Shown here: piece by piece, positions 46,505 to 58,982 of the stretch
How the letters are laid out: the number at the start of each line of letters is the position of its first letter
Numbering within the stretch: the stretch's first letter is position 1
Assembly: GCA_001931875.2 (NCBI GenBank)
Contig: MSJH02000803.1
Location: forward strand, 124,362 to 188,361
Source of the DNA: Byssochlamys sp. IMV 00236
Lineage: Eukaryota; Ascomycota; Eurotiomycetes; Eurotiales; Thermoascaceae
DNA: 64,000 nt
Direction of reading: 5' to 3'
Translations under genes and position numbers: made by a program
The notes under the pieces: model-generated
What the model was told of the DNA's origin: nothing
The model's input: only the letters and a program-made list of their open reading frames with translations
The model's database searches: none

Positions 46505-47371
46505 ATGGATTTAGTCGCTGGTGTTCGCAAGGAAGGCAGTCGGTAAGTCGCCTTTTCGCAATGATGCACTTCATTGTCCTTGCCATTCATTAACATTTTC
46601 TCCAGCGGGGGCCGCGATTCCTTCAAATGGTCTGATGTCCAACAATCGCAGCATCGCGAGAACTATCTCGGCCACTCGCTCATGGCTCCTGTGGGCCGGT
46701 GGCAGAATGGTCGTGATCTACAATGGTACGCGAAGGCTGAGGATAAAGATGCCGAGAAAGCAAGAACCGAACGCGAGGAAGAGCTTCGGCGCGTCAAGGA
46801 GGCTGAGGAAGAGGCAATGGCCCGCGCGCTCGGTCTTCCTGTTCCGCCAAGGAGCACGAACGCAAATTTGACACCTCTGGGTAGTAAGGATGTACAGAGG
46901 GCAATTCAAGAAACAACAGGTGGTGACGCAGAAGACGGAGGGAAGGGGATCGGCTTTGGATCCTACGGGGGTAGAGCGTCCGGTGCGCGTCTTGGACCGG
47001 AAGCTGACAAGTTAGAGGGCGTTGGACTTGATGAGCGTCCTAGTCGAAGAGACAGGCGCGATCGCAGCCGCAGTCCTGAGAGGCGGCGCGACAGAAGTCG
47101 TGACCGAAACCGAGAGAGGGAACGAAGACATCACAGACATCATCATCGTGATGATCGTGAATACCATCGTCATGAACGACGACACAGGTTGAGATCTCCA
47201 TCCAGAGATCGAGACTATCGTCGGAAGTCAGAATCCCGTGAACGGAGCAAAGAAGGAAGACGTGCTGATGCTTATGACAAGTATCGCCGGTCAGGGAGGG
47301 ATCACTCCCCAGATAATCGTGGATCTCATAGACGGAGTGGCAGAGATCGAAGTCACAGCCGTCGACATTGA
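46505..47371 (+). CDS. Mmtag-domain (MMTA2-like) RS-rich protein
   Basis: Two exons (46505-46542 and 46606-47371, intron 63 nt) encode 267 residues. The N-terminus, SRGGRDSFKWSDVQQSQHRE followed by NYLGHSLMAPVGRWQNGRDL, matches the Mmtag domain of human MMTA2 (C1orf35) and its relatives, whose role is unclear but probably tied to RNA processing. A Glu/Arg helix follows, then a C-terminal RS/RD domain of Arg, Ser, Asp and His typical of spliceosome-associated proteins. The first exon codes only 12 codons. Nuclear location is inferred from the RS tail. Confidence 0.83.
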
Positions 47372-47514
47372 TACTACCCTTCCGTATGGTTAATGTTCCA
47401 TATGCTGCGTTCCGCATAGCGATGGTGTTTACGGTGTTTATGGTCCTGTTTATAACATAGATTGGCTGGTAATATCTATTGTTTTCCTACACCTCGATGA
47501 TTATATGGTACACT

Positions 47515-50310
47515 TTACAGTTCGTCATGCGCGGTTCCGGTGCTCGCGGATAAATCAGGCATAACCATCATCTTAACCACCAAACTCGTCCAGCCGGTGA
47601 AATGCTGGGTTCGCTGGCCGGCTCCTGTCTCGGGATTGTACTGCTCCCAGGCAAATCCCGTCTCCTTCCATTCCCTATAGACGTTCTCGACCAGGTTCTT
47701 CCGAAGGTCGGAATAAATATGTCTGGCCTGTGCCTGATGCGGCCCAGGGACGGTAGCAACGTCCTGTAACAATACAAGTTAGCTAGAATATGCCAGAAGG
47801 TTAGGAACAGTGCTTACATAGAGACTCTTCAACGCCATGTAGTTCATATTGATCCACACAGGACTCCTCCAATAGTTCTCTTCGGTGCCATAAAACTTAT
47901 CCTTCTTGCTCAAGCTTCGAATACCGTAGTCGCTCCAGAGCTCGCGCGGGTCACTGATCAGATCCAGGATCGGCTTCAGTCGAGGACTGTCGGGACCGAT
48001 CATTCCGGTAAGGAATGGGGAAATAGAGATGTATCCCTTGTGGCATACATGGACACTTTCCTCATAGTCATCGATGGTAGCATCACAGTATGTTTGCGCC
48101 TCTTCGTCCCAATGCAGATCATCAATATTTCGCGTGATAGCTGTCTCATACTCCTGGAATTCCTCCGCATCTTCTGTTTCACCAATTGCTTCTGCGATAC
48201 GACGGATGGACCGAGACATCATGCCCATCCAGCTTATCAAGTCCGCGTGCAGCTCGCCGGGGTGTGGTGGCTGAGGTCTAGGATAGTCGTCAAGGCCTGA
48301 AGTTAGAATATGCTGCGGAGTACGTCCACGCCAACGGTACCCTTCTTTCATCGAGTACGCCTGGCGGTCGTATGATTTGATGTCTCCCCATTGAGTTTTT
48401 CTGAACCAGAAATAATGCCTCTTGAGCAACGGGTAGATAGAACGGAGGTAACTATCCGCCAGCTCGGGATGTTCCAAATGAGCTGAACGGAGACTATCGG
48501 CCAAATCATCACGGTCAAGCTCACCACGCGGGGTAGACTCATTGGACTTCAATTTATCGACGAAAGTTTCCAGGATGAGGAACAAAGTTGGCGGGTTGGC
48601 ATAGTGAGGATACTGGACTTGGAATTCTGGAGGCACTTTACTACGAGCCTCCAAGCCCAGGATTTGCTCGCGAGCGATCCATCCGTCTTCGTCCATCTGA
48701 TTAAACCAGCTTCTAACGATTTCAAGCCTGTCGGAAGTTAGCAATTAGTATCTAATTGAGAGAGGGAAACATACGCAAGATCCGTATCCCAGTCAATCAC
48801 CGGTAAGAGATGGAAACCTTCATCCCAGAGGAATCCACGAGGGAAAAACGGCCGAGAAGGTACGCATGTGAAAAGCTCCCTTGGCTCTTCGTCTATAAGC
48901 TGCGCGCGTGCCCTTGCTTCAGCTGCTTCTTCCCAAAATCCTTCATTTTCTTCATCGTACTCGGGTGCAGCAGAGCGATCGACGAGGCCACCACCATAGA
49001 AGTAGCCAATACCTCCAACCAAATTCGACAACATGGATTTGGAGAACTCAGTGTACTCTGGTGAGTCAAAGGGAGCTTTAGGAGAAAATATCTTGTCAAA
49101 TCTGTCAGAGAACGAAAGTGATGTGCTGTCGATTGCCTTCGTAAGAGTTTCAGCTTGATACGAGTATTAGCCAATGGTTTCACTATCTCAACGGAATGGT
49201 CCTTACATGTCACTGGCTCAGGGGCAGAGCCTGAAGAGAAAAGAATATCGAACTAACTTTGTCAGTGAAGGAATACAACAGGGACTATACCGGCCTACCT
49301 CAAAGGCTCCCTGGAACACTTTCTGCACCAGATGAATATTGCCTTCCTTCGGCGCATTGGCTATGGTGAAGACCTGAGGAGGCGGCGGGGGGTTGTCTGT
49401 GCCATAGGTCTTGAAGTATGCGTCGACTTCAGTCTTCATATGGGTAAAGAGAATTACTGTATAGCTGTCAGCAACTATAATGTTGCATACTTAGGCTCGA
49501 GCATACTCTTAGTCTGCCAAAGGAACTCTTGAGGCATGAACAGACTTGCAACCATCGTTCGGTCGAGAGGCTTCTGTTCATAGCTTGGGTGGCTATGGTA
49601 AGGATGCTCATTGCTGTCCGGTCCAGCCGTTATATCAATTGTGAAGTCTCCCAAATCCGGAGTCATCCCATTTATTTTGACGTCGCCTTCGAAGCCAAGA
49701 GGGTCAGGCTCGTTGGCAACCTCTAAGGAGCCTAGACCCTCCAAACCAGTGTAGAATACCATCGTTGTGAGCTGCGCATCAGGGGCGTCCTCTCGCGGCA
49801 CTCCCTTGACTCGAGCTGCCCAACTGCCTCCGTGTGTCCCACCGGGGACTTTGATAAAATCGATTGTTATGTCTATAGTATTCCCCGCATCATGTATCGT
49901 CTGTCTGCCACCTTTCCGGATATCGTATTCGTCCCATCCATAACCTGCCATCCCTGAATGTTGCTCACATGTATGCCTAAAGTCTTAAAGAGATGTTAGT
50001 CTTTTATGATGTGGAAATTTGGTACGTTGTCATCAGCAATCCTGCATAAACACTTACTGTCCTGCGCGGTCGCGTAATTGTCAACCTTTGCCCACATCAA
50101 CCCAGACACGAGGCTCTTGGGAATCCGGGGATGGACCCCGAAGTACAGATTCGACTTGTATGGACCCCATAGCAAGGACTGGTTGTTGGCTTTCGAAACC
50201 TCATTAATCAATACGGAAGCATCGCCTGTTGCTAGCACTTCACTTGCGCTGAGCCCAAGGACGTATATGCATAACCGTGAAATCAATGACAGACAAGAAG
50301 AAAGATGCAT
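47515..50310 (-). CDS. CWH41: ER glucosidase I (GH63) with C-terminal HDEL
   Basis: Glucosidase I removes the outermost glucose from Glc3Man9GlcNAc2 in the ER, the first trimming step of N-glycans. Seven exons (50310-50058, 49983-49507, 49456-49299, 49252-49207, 49153-48775, 48727-47818, 47763-47515) join into 823 residues. The N-terminus (HLSSCLSLISRLCIYVLGLSA) looks like a cleavable signal peptide. Family marks include SLLWGPYKSNLYFGVHPR, FFPRGFLWDEGFHLLPV, HADLISWMGMMSRS and EENYWRSPVWINMNYM. The protein ends THDEL-like as TAHDEL, an ER-retrieval signal. Yeast and human enzymes are type II membrane proteins, so a soluble HDEL form would be notable. The first true ATG is at 50310. Confidence 0.92.
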
Positions 50311-50608
50311 CTTCAAAAGAGAAGCATCAATCGACAGAGAAGCTAACAGAGCCTCTCTTTTATATGAGCATATGTTGTTGCTGATGTGGAAGCTAGCTTG
50401 AAGCTCTCGATAATAATACCCGCTGCGGACAACCTGTTGCTTCTCCGATCAAATTACGTGGCCCGAGCGTTGTCCCGGCATGTCAACACGCCCCTACGGA
50501 AGCTATTCATCCTATCTATATAGTTAGACTCTTACCATCTAGCTGCAATATAAATTGGTTTGAGGATCGATTCTATATACTATTACCATTAACCCTAATG
50601 CTCTCCAT

Positions 50609-51932
50609 TTACAGGTAGTTCTGGGGGTCTAACGATGCGATCTTAGCGCTCTTCGCCTTGCCATCGAACACAAACTCGCTCATGAGCTTTCCAGTAGCCG
50701 GGGCGTTCTGGATGCCCCAGCATGTGTGGCCGGCTGCAATATATAGTCCTTTAATGCCAGTGTGTCCGATCAATGGTCCTCCTCCCATTGCATCTACGTT
50801 CGGCAGGTAACACGCTTGACACACGGAGACCTCACCCCCTCTGAGCTCATCAGAAATGCTCCCCACCGAATCAATGATATCCTGGCATCGTGAATTGTCC
50901 ACCTGCACATCTGCGGTCGTCTTTGGGAGCGGTACAATTCGGTCTCCTTCACCGCAAGCGTAAACAGTACCATCAGGACGAGCATAGATCTCAGGTGTGA
51001 CCACATTGGCTCGCTTCTTAGACCCGTCGAATCCAGCAGGCAGCGAGATGTTGGTGAATAGCGTATACGCAGAAACAGGTCTCGTAGGGCGGATAACAAC
51101 GCTATGGGCGCGTACTGCTGAGATAGGTGCTGGCGGAAAGACACCTCGAGTCCACGGGCCAGCGGCTATAAGCACATCTGTTGCAGGAATTGTGCGAGAC
51201 TCTCCGCTGTCTTTCTCTGTGTAGGTAACTGACTTCACACCATCCACGGTGCGATCGATGTTGGTTACAGAACCCAATACGACTTTGGCTCCTTTTTCCT
51301 CAGCAAGTTTCGCCATCGAGGTGGTGAAGAGATATGGATGAACCTGAGCCGTCTCCCCAGGCCCGCTCATGCTTTCATAACCCCTTACAAGATCGGGGAC
51401 GAGCCAGTCCAAGTCACTAGGGACGCCAGCAGCTCTCAATTGTCCTTTCGCGGTTTCTTGACGTTTTTGTAGAGACACGGAACTCCCTCCCACTTTGGCT
51501 CCTGCCATGTCCTTGGACTTATCGCTTAGGGGACGTCCGTTGGCGACCACTTGACCACAGTGGACTTCTCTGTAACCCCATCTCGCCTTGCCTCCATGTT
51601 CTTCAGCCAGTTGGGCATGCAGTTTGTAGCTCAGTGGCACGATGTTGCTTGGATACGCCCATAGTGCCAAGAGGCCGCCGGCCTTTCCAGAGGCTCCCCC
51701 TGCGATCTCCGTAGCTTCTAAGATTGTAATTTTGTGGCGCGCAGGGTCATATGAGGGATGTCTCGTCAGGAAGTAGGCAGAACAGCATCCAATAATCCCG
51801 CCTCCTGGAGAATATCTGTCAGTATTATCTACTCCGTTGCACGCGTTGACAGAGGGACGCGGGGTGCCAGTGCAGATGCGGGGGCCACTTACCAACGATG
51901 ACAATTTCTCGTTCTCGGTCTGCGCTAGCCAT
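50609..51932 (-). CDS. FAD-dependent oxidoreductase, DAO/TDA3-like
   Basis: Exon 1 (51932-51893) and exon 2 (51804-50609) join over an 88-nt intron into 411 residues. The splice completes the dinucleotide-binding motif IVIVGGGIIGCCSAYFL at the N-terminus. ILEATEIAGGASGKAGG and a C-terminal GLYIAAGHTCWGIQNAPATG typical of D-amino-acid-oxidase-fold proteins follow. The overall sequence resembles yeast Tda3, an oxidoreductase linked to endosomal trafficking. The substrate is unknown. No signal peptide or membrane segment is seen, so a cytosolic location is likely. Confidence 0.87.
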
Positions 51933-52397
51933 CTTGCAGCGAGATGTGAAGCGCCAAATGTGGGATCTTATTGCAGCCAGAATGTTGAGAACCTGCAGCG
52001 AAAGGCAAATGTTGGAGTGCAGAAAGCTGTGATCTAAATGTTCGTAAGAGCGTACGCATACGTCAGCGAACCTATGTGGCGAACCCATAGAAACGAGCAA
52101 GCTACCCTTGGAGGTAGAAACACTACAAAGTCATGGCTCCACGACAAATTTCCAATACAATATCCGATTCTTCAATAGTAGACTATCTTCTCATTCGAAA
52201 GCTATACATGTGCAGATACAAAGTTAAAGTGTATAATGCGCTCCAAAGAATAAATAAATACTCTCAGCGACAAACCTGAACTCCGATGATGCGCCAAGGC
52301 GATGACGCTTGATAAAGCGCTGCTTCGCAGATAGAAAGAAATAGATCAAATAGCCTTGTGTAATGCAAGCACGCAAGATCCTTCCAGGAGTGAGAGC
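51933..52397. other. Intergenic spacer
   Basis: Upstream of the FAD oxidoreductase gene and downstream of the SNRNP27-like gene. Nothing supported. Confidence 0.45.
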
Positions 52398-53199
52398 TCA
52401 TCTCGACGGACTGAGAGGTCTGTTGAAACCGCCGGTTCGGTTCATGTATTGTCGGTATTCTGTCTTCTTCTCTTTGCGCACACCATAAACGTCGTTTCCC
52501 GGGACTTTCGTGTTTTGCGTGCTTCGGAACCTGGTGAAACCCATAGTCTTACGCATAAGCGCTTCGAGATCGTCTGGGTCCTCGCTGTCCAGCACGTCGA
52601 TATCCATCTCATCATCTCCATCGGTTACCCGCGAAGGCCTTTTTGGCTCAGATACACCATTAGTATGCCGTGCATCCTCTCGTAATTTGCCGTCTCTACG
52701 ATCGTCCCTTCGATCCATGCGAGGACCCCGTGGAGGTGTCCTAGAACGAGCCTTCGCGCCATTGCGCCCAGGCGATCGAGACCGATCATAATTTCTATCT
52801 GGTTTTGACGGATACCCTTTGAAACAGTTAGCTCAGTCCCAAGATCATTCATAGTTGCGGGATAGGCGTACCTCTTCGACCATGGTATTTGTCCCTACTC
52901 GTGCTTCTTTCCCTGTCCCTTGCACCTCGTCCGTCTCTGTCCCTTCTGCCATTTCTGTCTCGGTGATAAGCCTCCCTTGACCTGCTCCTTTCACGTCTTC
53001 TTTCAACTCTTTCTCTCGAACGAGAGCGATAGCGGCGATTCTCTCGCGTACCGTTCCGCTCCTCCCTGCTTGCTGGCTCCCGCCGTGAGGATCGATCGTA
53101 ATCCGTATCTGGTTCTGAATACCGCGCTTGCTTGTCATTCATATCCCACATGGCAGAGCTGTCTGTACGGCGAGCCCGTTTCGTTGGAGGTTCTGTCAT
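52398..53199 (-). CDS. U4/U6.U5 snRNP 27-kDa-like splicing protein
   Basis: SNRNP27 is a tri-snRNP component that helps in 5' splice-site handling. Exon 1 (53199-52872) and exon 2 (52816-52398), joined over a 55-nt intron, give 248 residues. The first two thirds are an RS/RD-rich, disordered region (SRSRERVERRRERSRSRE). The last 60 residues are the strongly conserved family core: MRKTMGFTRFRSTQNTKV and GVRKEKKTEYRQYMNR, ending NRTGGFNRPLSPSR. An in-frame ATG lies upstream at 53316; 53199 gives the compact MTEPPTKRARR start and is preferred. Confidence 0.9.
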
Positions 53200-56100
53200 T
53201 TTCCCCGGTTGAGGTGGAGTTGACGCGCCGGCCAACGCGCGCGGTAGTGCCTCAGGAACTGGCTCAGGGAGACGTGATGCGTAGCAGAGCGAAAATGTAT
53301 TTTCAGAGGGGAGCAAATTGGGAGTGCCTATCTAACCTTCTTGTAGGTTGTGCTCCGAGCGTGGTCGCAAATCCAGTTGAAATGCCGCTTAGCTTGTAGC
53401 TGCAAGAACGGACTCGTTCCTAAGTTTGTTACGGTCGCCCAGTTCTGCCGAAGGTGCCACATCGCAAATAACGGTTACCGCCCAACTAGACGCAGGAACT
53501 ACAACTACTACACTCTGCTTGGGTAGAGTCGCAAGCTCTCTTCTCGATAAAGCGAAAGGTTAGGAAATAGGCAGATGTATTGCGCCTTACGACTCTAAAT
53601 TCGTCTACTCCGATACAGGTCTTAAAGATGCCTCCACTTGGTGACTCCGCACTGACAAATATATATATTCAGAAATTCGCAAATTATGCATTCACCGTGC
53701 ATCAGCGGAGGAAGTTAGTATTAGCATCCATTATGCTTCGTACACGATGGTGTAGTGGAATCAAATATCATTTTTATGCAGCTGATGGAATCCTGCAACG
53801 TTCCCAGTTCGCAGGGTGGGAGTACTCGAGCGGCCACTCGACGAATGTGAAGAGTGTATATACCGTCATGACAAGGGAATCCTCACTAGCGATTCTTTGC
53901 AACGATGTCGAGTATATAAGACAGCCCAATGACACTTTTCACGACAACGAGCCGATGATTCTGTGCGTTGTAGTGATGAAGAGGTGCAGACTAGTTACAG
54001 TCAACCTTACCTAGCCGTATACTCGTCATAGCGACAAGAACAACGTCTCTATATTGCTGAATGTCCCCTGAATCATTGCACAGACTAACATTAATCTACG
54101 CTTGACTCAGGTGCTAGCGAAAGGAATGCAGATTCAAGATGTCTCTGTGCCACCGTATCGCCGTAAGACCCTATCAGATTAACGAAGCCTGGATCGCGTC
54201 CTTCAATTCAATATGAAGATGTTATCGTGTAATAGCTCATATTGACATGCTTGATATTTTGTATCGCGTCTGTGGAACATTGATTCGTAGAAAAAGGCAC
54301 AAGGCGACTGCATATCCTGTTTATGCCACCTGGATAGTTGGAGATGCGGCGTCCTTTCTCTTAGCACTTGTCCAACTATTTCCCCTTTCATATATGTAGC
54401 TTATATCCCGTGGCAGTTATATCAGCTTAGAGCGAACGGAGGCTTCAGTTTACTTTTACTTCGTCGTAAAGAAGGGACTGTCCTAATGAAACGACTTGTG
54501 CGTATACAAAGATCTAGTCGAACATGAAAATATCCAGCAGGGGATGACGGGCTAGCCAAGTCAATAGACTCATGGGGGTGACAGGTCATCGATACGGACT
54601 CTTGGCTGTTAAGGACTAACTGCCTCATGGATAATATAAGCCACTGATGGTTAATAAAAGCTGCAAAATTGACACTTGAAGAACGGGTTAGAGATGGTTT
54701 GTTCAATGTGATTTGTTGTATTATGCATGTTCCGAAAGGGAAAAAAAAAGGCATCACTTTTGGAGAATGCTGTGCAATTATACAATGAAGAGACACCTAC
54801 ACGCGTGAAAGCAGAGTTCAGAAGTCAATTTTGAGGACGTCGACGAAGCCTGTGCGACCTATGCTGCGCGTAGGTATTTCACAGACGTGCAGACATAAAG
54901 ATATCCATGATCTTGAGATGTATTATAATGGTCAGATAGTGGCTCACATATTGAGCCAATAGTCAATAACTGGAAGGGGGTAATATTTGTCCTTAGAGGG
55001 GGATGGAGAAGCAAATTATGGATATTATGCCCAAGTAACAGATTACTCGATGTTAATGGGATACATGCCAGGGTAAACAGCTTCACGGGATGTCCTGATC
55101 GGGCTGTTTGCGACGGGGTTTCCAGATTAGGCAGTTCGCGACAGGCGCTCTGGCGCGGGGCGAAGGTGTGACCGTCCAAATGCAGTTTGCAAGACTGGTT
55201 TAAAGGTCCAAAATTCTGTGAGAACGTGGAGAACAGCTCTAGAACCCCAATGACTGGATCAACCCATGGAGTCGGATCCTGATCGAGACCCAAATGTGGG
55301 GTAAGATCTGGCAGACTGGTCTAGACTCGATGACCCTCTCAGTCGGGTCCTTTCTTATTGGCCGTGAAATTGTGAATGAGAGTCTCTCATTGGCTCAAAT
55401 TTGTTAATTACAAAATCGATTTAAAGGTCCTGAGAGTTGTAGGTTTTTCGTATGACAGATTTTAGGCACTTTGAGTAGCTCGGAGCTGGAAAAAGTTGCA
55501 TATAATGAATAAGGTAGTTCTTGCGCACATCCTGATCACATAAAATCTAGGTTTTAAGGGGTTTATGTGGGTGTATCATGCATGGTGGCCTATTGCTATC
55601 TTCAGCTCAGCCTGGACAGCGGAAGAAGCTGTAAAGTTCGTGTATAGCGCGCTAATCGCAATTCAGAAAAGTTCTGCCTAGTTCTGCCTGGTACCAGGGG
55701 CCTTATCACCTGACCGCAGGAGTCAGGACCAAGCCTGCTTTCTAAAAACGTGCACCTTACGACTACCTAGGTAATTGATCTCCATTGACTTCCGAGACTG
55801 GCTCCAGCCTCCTAGAGTTCTCCTCGGCTCAAATTTGTATGGCACAAAAGTAGGAGCCAGCTTAGCCCTAAGCCCTACTCAGCACATCATCTTAACACAA
55901 AGCTACCGCAATGCCTTTACTGCTCTCACAACTTCGTGATCCGCTTCCTATCACAAAGTTCTCAGCGTCTAGGAGCATTTGGCAAGTGCTATCCAACATC
56001 CCCAACAGGCTCAACTACTCGATATGCCAAGATCCACTACAGTACTTTCTCTCGAACGGCCCGTCCCGCTGAGCCTCAACTTTAATTACGATAAGAGTAA

Positions 56101-56205
56101 AGATCATCAACAGCTTCGGAAATCTTTGCACCTAATCCTCAAGACCCCTCATTGAGCCGCAACGCCCCGCAGTCGACGCAGCAGCAGCGATCTCATACCA
56201 GCAAG
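53200..56205. other. 3-kb gene-poor region between divergent genes
   Basis: Upstream sequence of the splicing-protein gene (minus) and of ELP5 (plus) flanks a long stretch without a supported gene. Open frames at 53628-54014 (plus) and 54859-55293 (minus) have no motif and ordinary composition. A 10-bp tandem repeat lies at 55671-55690. Base composition is moderately AT-rich, and no transposon ends were recognised. Confidence 0.45.
55671..55690 (+). repeat. 10-bp tandem repeat
   Basis: GTTCTGCCTA at 55671-55680 is followed directly by GTTCTGCCTG. Two units, one mismatch. Probably neutral. Confidence 0.5.
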
Positions 56206-57545
56206 ATGGCCCCGACGAATTTGTCGCATCGACGAACTCATAATCTCCTTCTGATCTCGAAGCTTCTCAGCCTGCGAGATACAGTGTCGCCGTTGACGCT
56301 TTTGCTGGACTCATTGGAACAACCGGCAAGGCCTCTGATTCAGGAATATATACGGAGAGCGAAGGTCAGATATAAATGAGATCCTGCCAATTATTTGACT
56401 TTTCGAAAAAATGCCTTGTTATTGCCATGAGCCAGTGGAAAACCTGTTCGCCCCTTCATTGTCTTGAATTTCCGCCAATACGACTCTAGCCCATGGCCCT
56501 ACACCACTCTTCTTATTTTCCACTTGCACTCGATCAAACGAACGACTTTGATGTTATGTGCTTAAATCGCTTGCTGTATCAAAAGACTAACTCACTGTCC
56601 CACAGCTATCCAAGGTACACGTCACTCTGGTAGCTTTCGAGACCCTGCAACGGCCGGAAGGCGTCGATGCATTCATATCTTGTCGACGGAAGAGAGCAGC
56701 AGATATCGCAAAAGAAGTTGTTAACGCATATCCCACTCCAGCACCTGGAACTACACCGCGCCGTATGTAAGGTCGAGCTCTTTTACCTCTCAAGTTGCTG
56801 ACCATCCACAGGCAGGCTTATCCTAATCGACTCTATCCACCCGCTTCTCAGTGCGCGTGGCAATGAACATCCCGTGCATTTGCCCAGCTATTTGGGTTCC
56901 TTTGTCGCGCCCACAACTCCCACAGCAAACCCGGTCCACGCATCGCTCGTTGTGACTTACCATCAGGACATTCCCTTGCCGCCAAACCCGCAGCCATATT
57001 CCCCTTCTGCACTTTCGTTATTAACGTACCTCGCAACGAGTATTATTACACTCCATTCGCTCTCGCATATCCTAGCACAAAAGGCTGCCCGTGATCGCAG
57101 CCTTGCCGCACCGGTATTCGGGCTGGAAGAGGAACAGGATGGTGTGATCCTTGGTCGGCTGGACCACGTGAAGGGAGTGGACAAGAGCGCGGAGGGCGTT
57201 GTGCTGGAAATGGAACACAGGCGAAAGAGTGGTCGAGGCGTCGTGGAGTGGTATGTTCTACCACCTGCGTCGCAATACCATCCTCAGCAGGCGAAAGAAA
57301 TTGTCACGTTATTAGACGATCACCCGTTGTACCGGCGGCCGGAGGAACTGGAGGAGAATGCGGCAGAAGAGGAACCAGGCTCGACGTTCGAGTTGCGTCT
57401 TACGGAAAGGCAGCGGCGGGAAAGAGAAGGAGTGGTGCTGCCATATTTCGACGCACAACACGGCGATGGTCCCGGAGAAGGGGGACGGATTCTCTACGAC
57501 ATGGGCGAAGAAGATGATTTCGATGAAGAGGAGGATGAAATTTGA
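56206..57545 (+). CDS. ELP5: Elongator complex subunit Elp5 (Iki1)
   Basis: Elp4-Elp5-Elp6 form the RecA-like ring of Elongator, which modifies wobble uridines of tRNA. Three exons (56206-56364, 56606-56766, 56816-57545) encode 349 residues. The first residues (RRTHNLLLISKLLSLRD) and the core MLILIDSIHPLLS, LPSYLGSFVAPTTP, SLVVTYHQDIPLPP match the Elp5 fold. The C-terminus is acidic (DDFDEEEDEI) as usual. Intron 1 is 241 nt, long for this window; intron 2 uses the second of two nearby AG sites (GGCAG), because that restores the frame. Confidence 0.88.
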
Positions 57546-57907
57546 CCGCAGCTAAGAGCCCTGGGATACTTGCTGCGGTTTCTGATTCTTTGGTCTCGAT
57601 ATGGTGCTAGCTCTGCATGTGCAAGCTGGCCAGAGGATCGCTTCTGGCAGTATATTTAAGCCTAATAATACGTTTGGTATTGTGGGCGTCTGCAGAGGAG
57701 CTGCTGGGCACGAAAAGGTACTGCACATGTCGACTCTTCTGATCGCATGAAGCCGAGAAATTGGATATTCGAGTCCTGTCCAATCCTTATGGGAGGAAAG
57801 TGGAATCCACAACGCGTCCTGCATCGGACTGCGTCTCAACAATTTCGAAACAAAATATCGTTATCCATACAGAGAAGAAAACGACTATTAACCTCCACTG
57901 CCCGCAG
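57546..57907. other. Convergent intergenic region
   Basis: 3' flanks of ELP5 and SEC22. No supported feature. Confidence 0.5.
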
Positions 57908-58807
57908 CTAGAAGAAACGCCACCAAATGAGTATAAGCATGAGGAAACCGAATCCTGCGAATGGCCCGTACTGAAGAGCAGTTAGTTCCATGGACCCTCT
58001 ATTTCACACCAGGGTACGGGGCACTTGCCTGCTTGATCAACAACTCCCAATTTATGCGCACAGCCGCCTTTCGGTACTTCTTGCTATCTTCCCGCAAGCG
58101 CCCAGACATTTCTCCCATACGTTCGAGGCTATCGCCACGGTATAAGAGGTCCTCGATGTTCTTTGTCATGACTTTTGTCACATCGCGCAGTTCGTCATTC
58201 AGCCTGTCAAGGTTTGAGGCGGCACGGCTGTCTTGGTATGTCTTTTTGGTGCGCTGAATGAAGGTATCAAACTCGACAAACGCGTAGGGTCGCAGATTAG
58301 GGGAGTGGTACTGAGCAGGGGAGTAGGTGGTTGTGAATTCAGTTGCAAGGTCGGCCAGATAAGTGAAGGCGAGTTTACGAGGGTATGATCGGTCGCATAT
58401 ACACAGGAAACAAATGTCGTCTTTGATTAGGTAGCTGCAGATGATCAGTTGGGGCCCGGAATCGATTGGTTAAAACACGACAGGGCAGAGCTCACTGTAA
58501 ACTGTATACACCTGATTCAATGCTGGCTTCTGGAGCGGAGTTGCGACTCATGCGACGGAAGATCATCTTCGCCTGCGATTTGACCTCTGAGAGTTCTGCC
58601 TCTGCCTGGAAAGTGTTAACAAAGAATATCCCATCCTAGTCTTAGCGCGGCTCGAGGCAGTGAATGAAGGTAGACCGTACCTGTTCGTCGTCGACAGACG
58701 CTGCCAGCATGAGACCTTTGATCAACCCCAACGTCAGCAACACTCCGGTTCCTATCTCGACAAGCTTCCTTACCATCTAGTCTCGCGATCTGCGTGGATC
58801 TGACCAT
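57908..58807 (-). CDS. SEC22: R-SNARE Sec22
   Basis: Sec22 is the longin-type R-SNARE on COPI/COPII vesicles between ER and Golgi. Five exons (58807-58774, 58715-58681, 58605-58496, 58434-58029, 57970-57908) give 215 residues, the normal size. The longin domain begins VRSTQIARLDGLMLAASVDD. The SNARE motif (DELRDVTKVMTKNIEDLLYR) has the central Arg. The tail anchor is FGFLMLILIWWRFF. Introns are 58, 75, 61 and 58 nt. The last intron (58028-57971) begins GCAAGT rather than GT, a GC-AG intron, and only this join supplies the tail anchor. Confidence 0.95.
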
Positions 58808-58982
58808 CTTGAAAGCCTTTCGAGGGTGTCGTTTCGTGTCTTCTACCGCCTTTCACTCCTGCCTCGAGAGTCTCCACGAATTGCGCCGTCAGAACGTGGT
58901 ATTATTCTGGCGTCCCTGTCGGGCTAGGTCGAGCCCGCCTCTGTTACTGCCCGTCAAAACAGGCCAGACCGCGGCTGGAACG
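58808..58982. promoter_or_regulatory. Compact divergent promoter SEC22 / Asx gene
   Basis: Only 175 bp separate the two start codons, so both promoters must share or overlap this segment. No TATA-like element stands out. Confidence 0.5.

Noticed and set aside
53628..54014. Plus-strand open frame of about 129 codons
   Set aside because: No motif, ordinary composition, no upstream features; likely a chance frame in the gene-poor region.
54859..55293. Minus-strand open frame of 144 codons
   Set aside because: No recognisable domain, and the frame has no support from splice sites or context.
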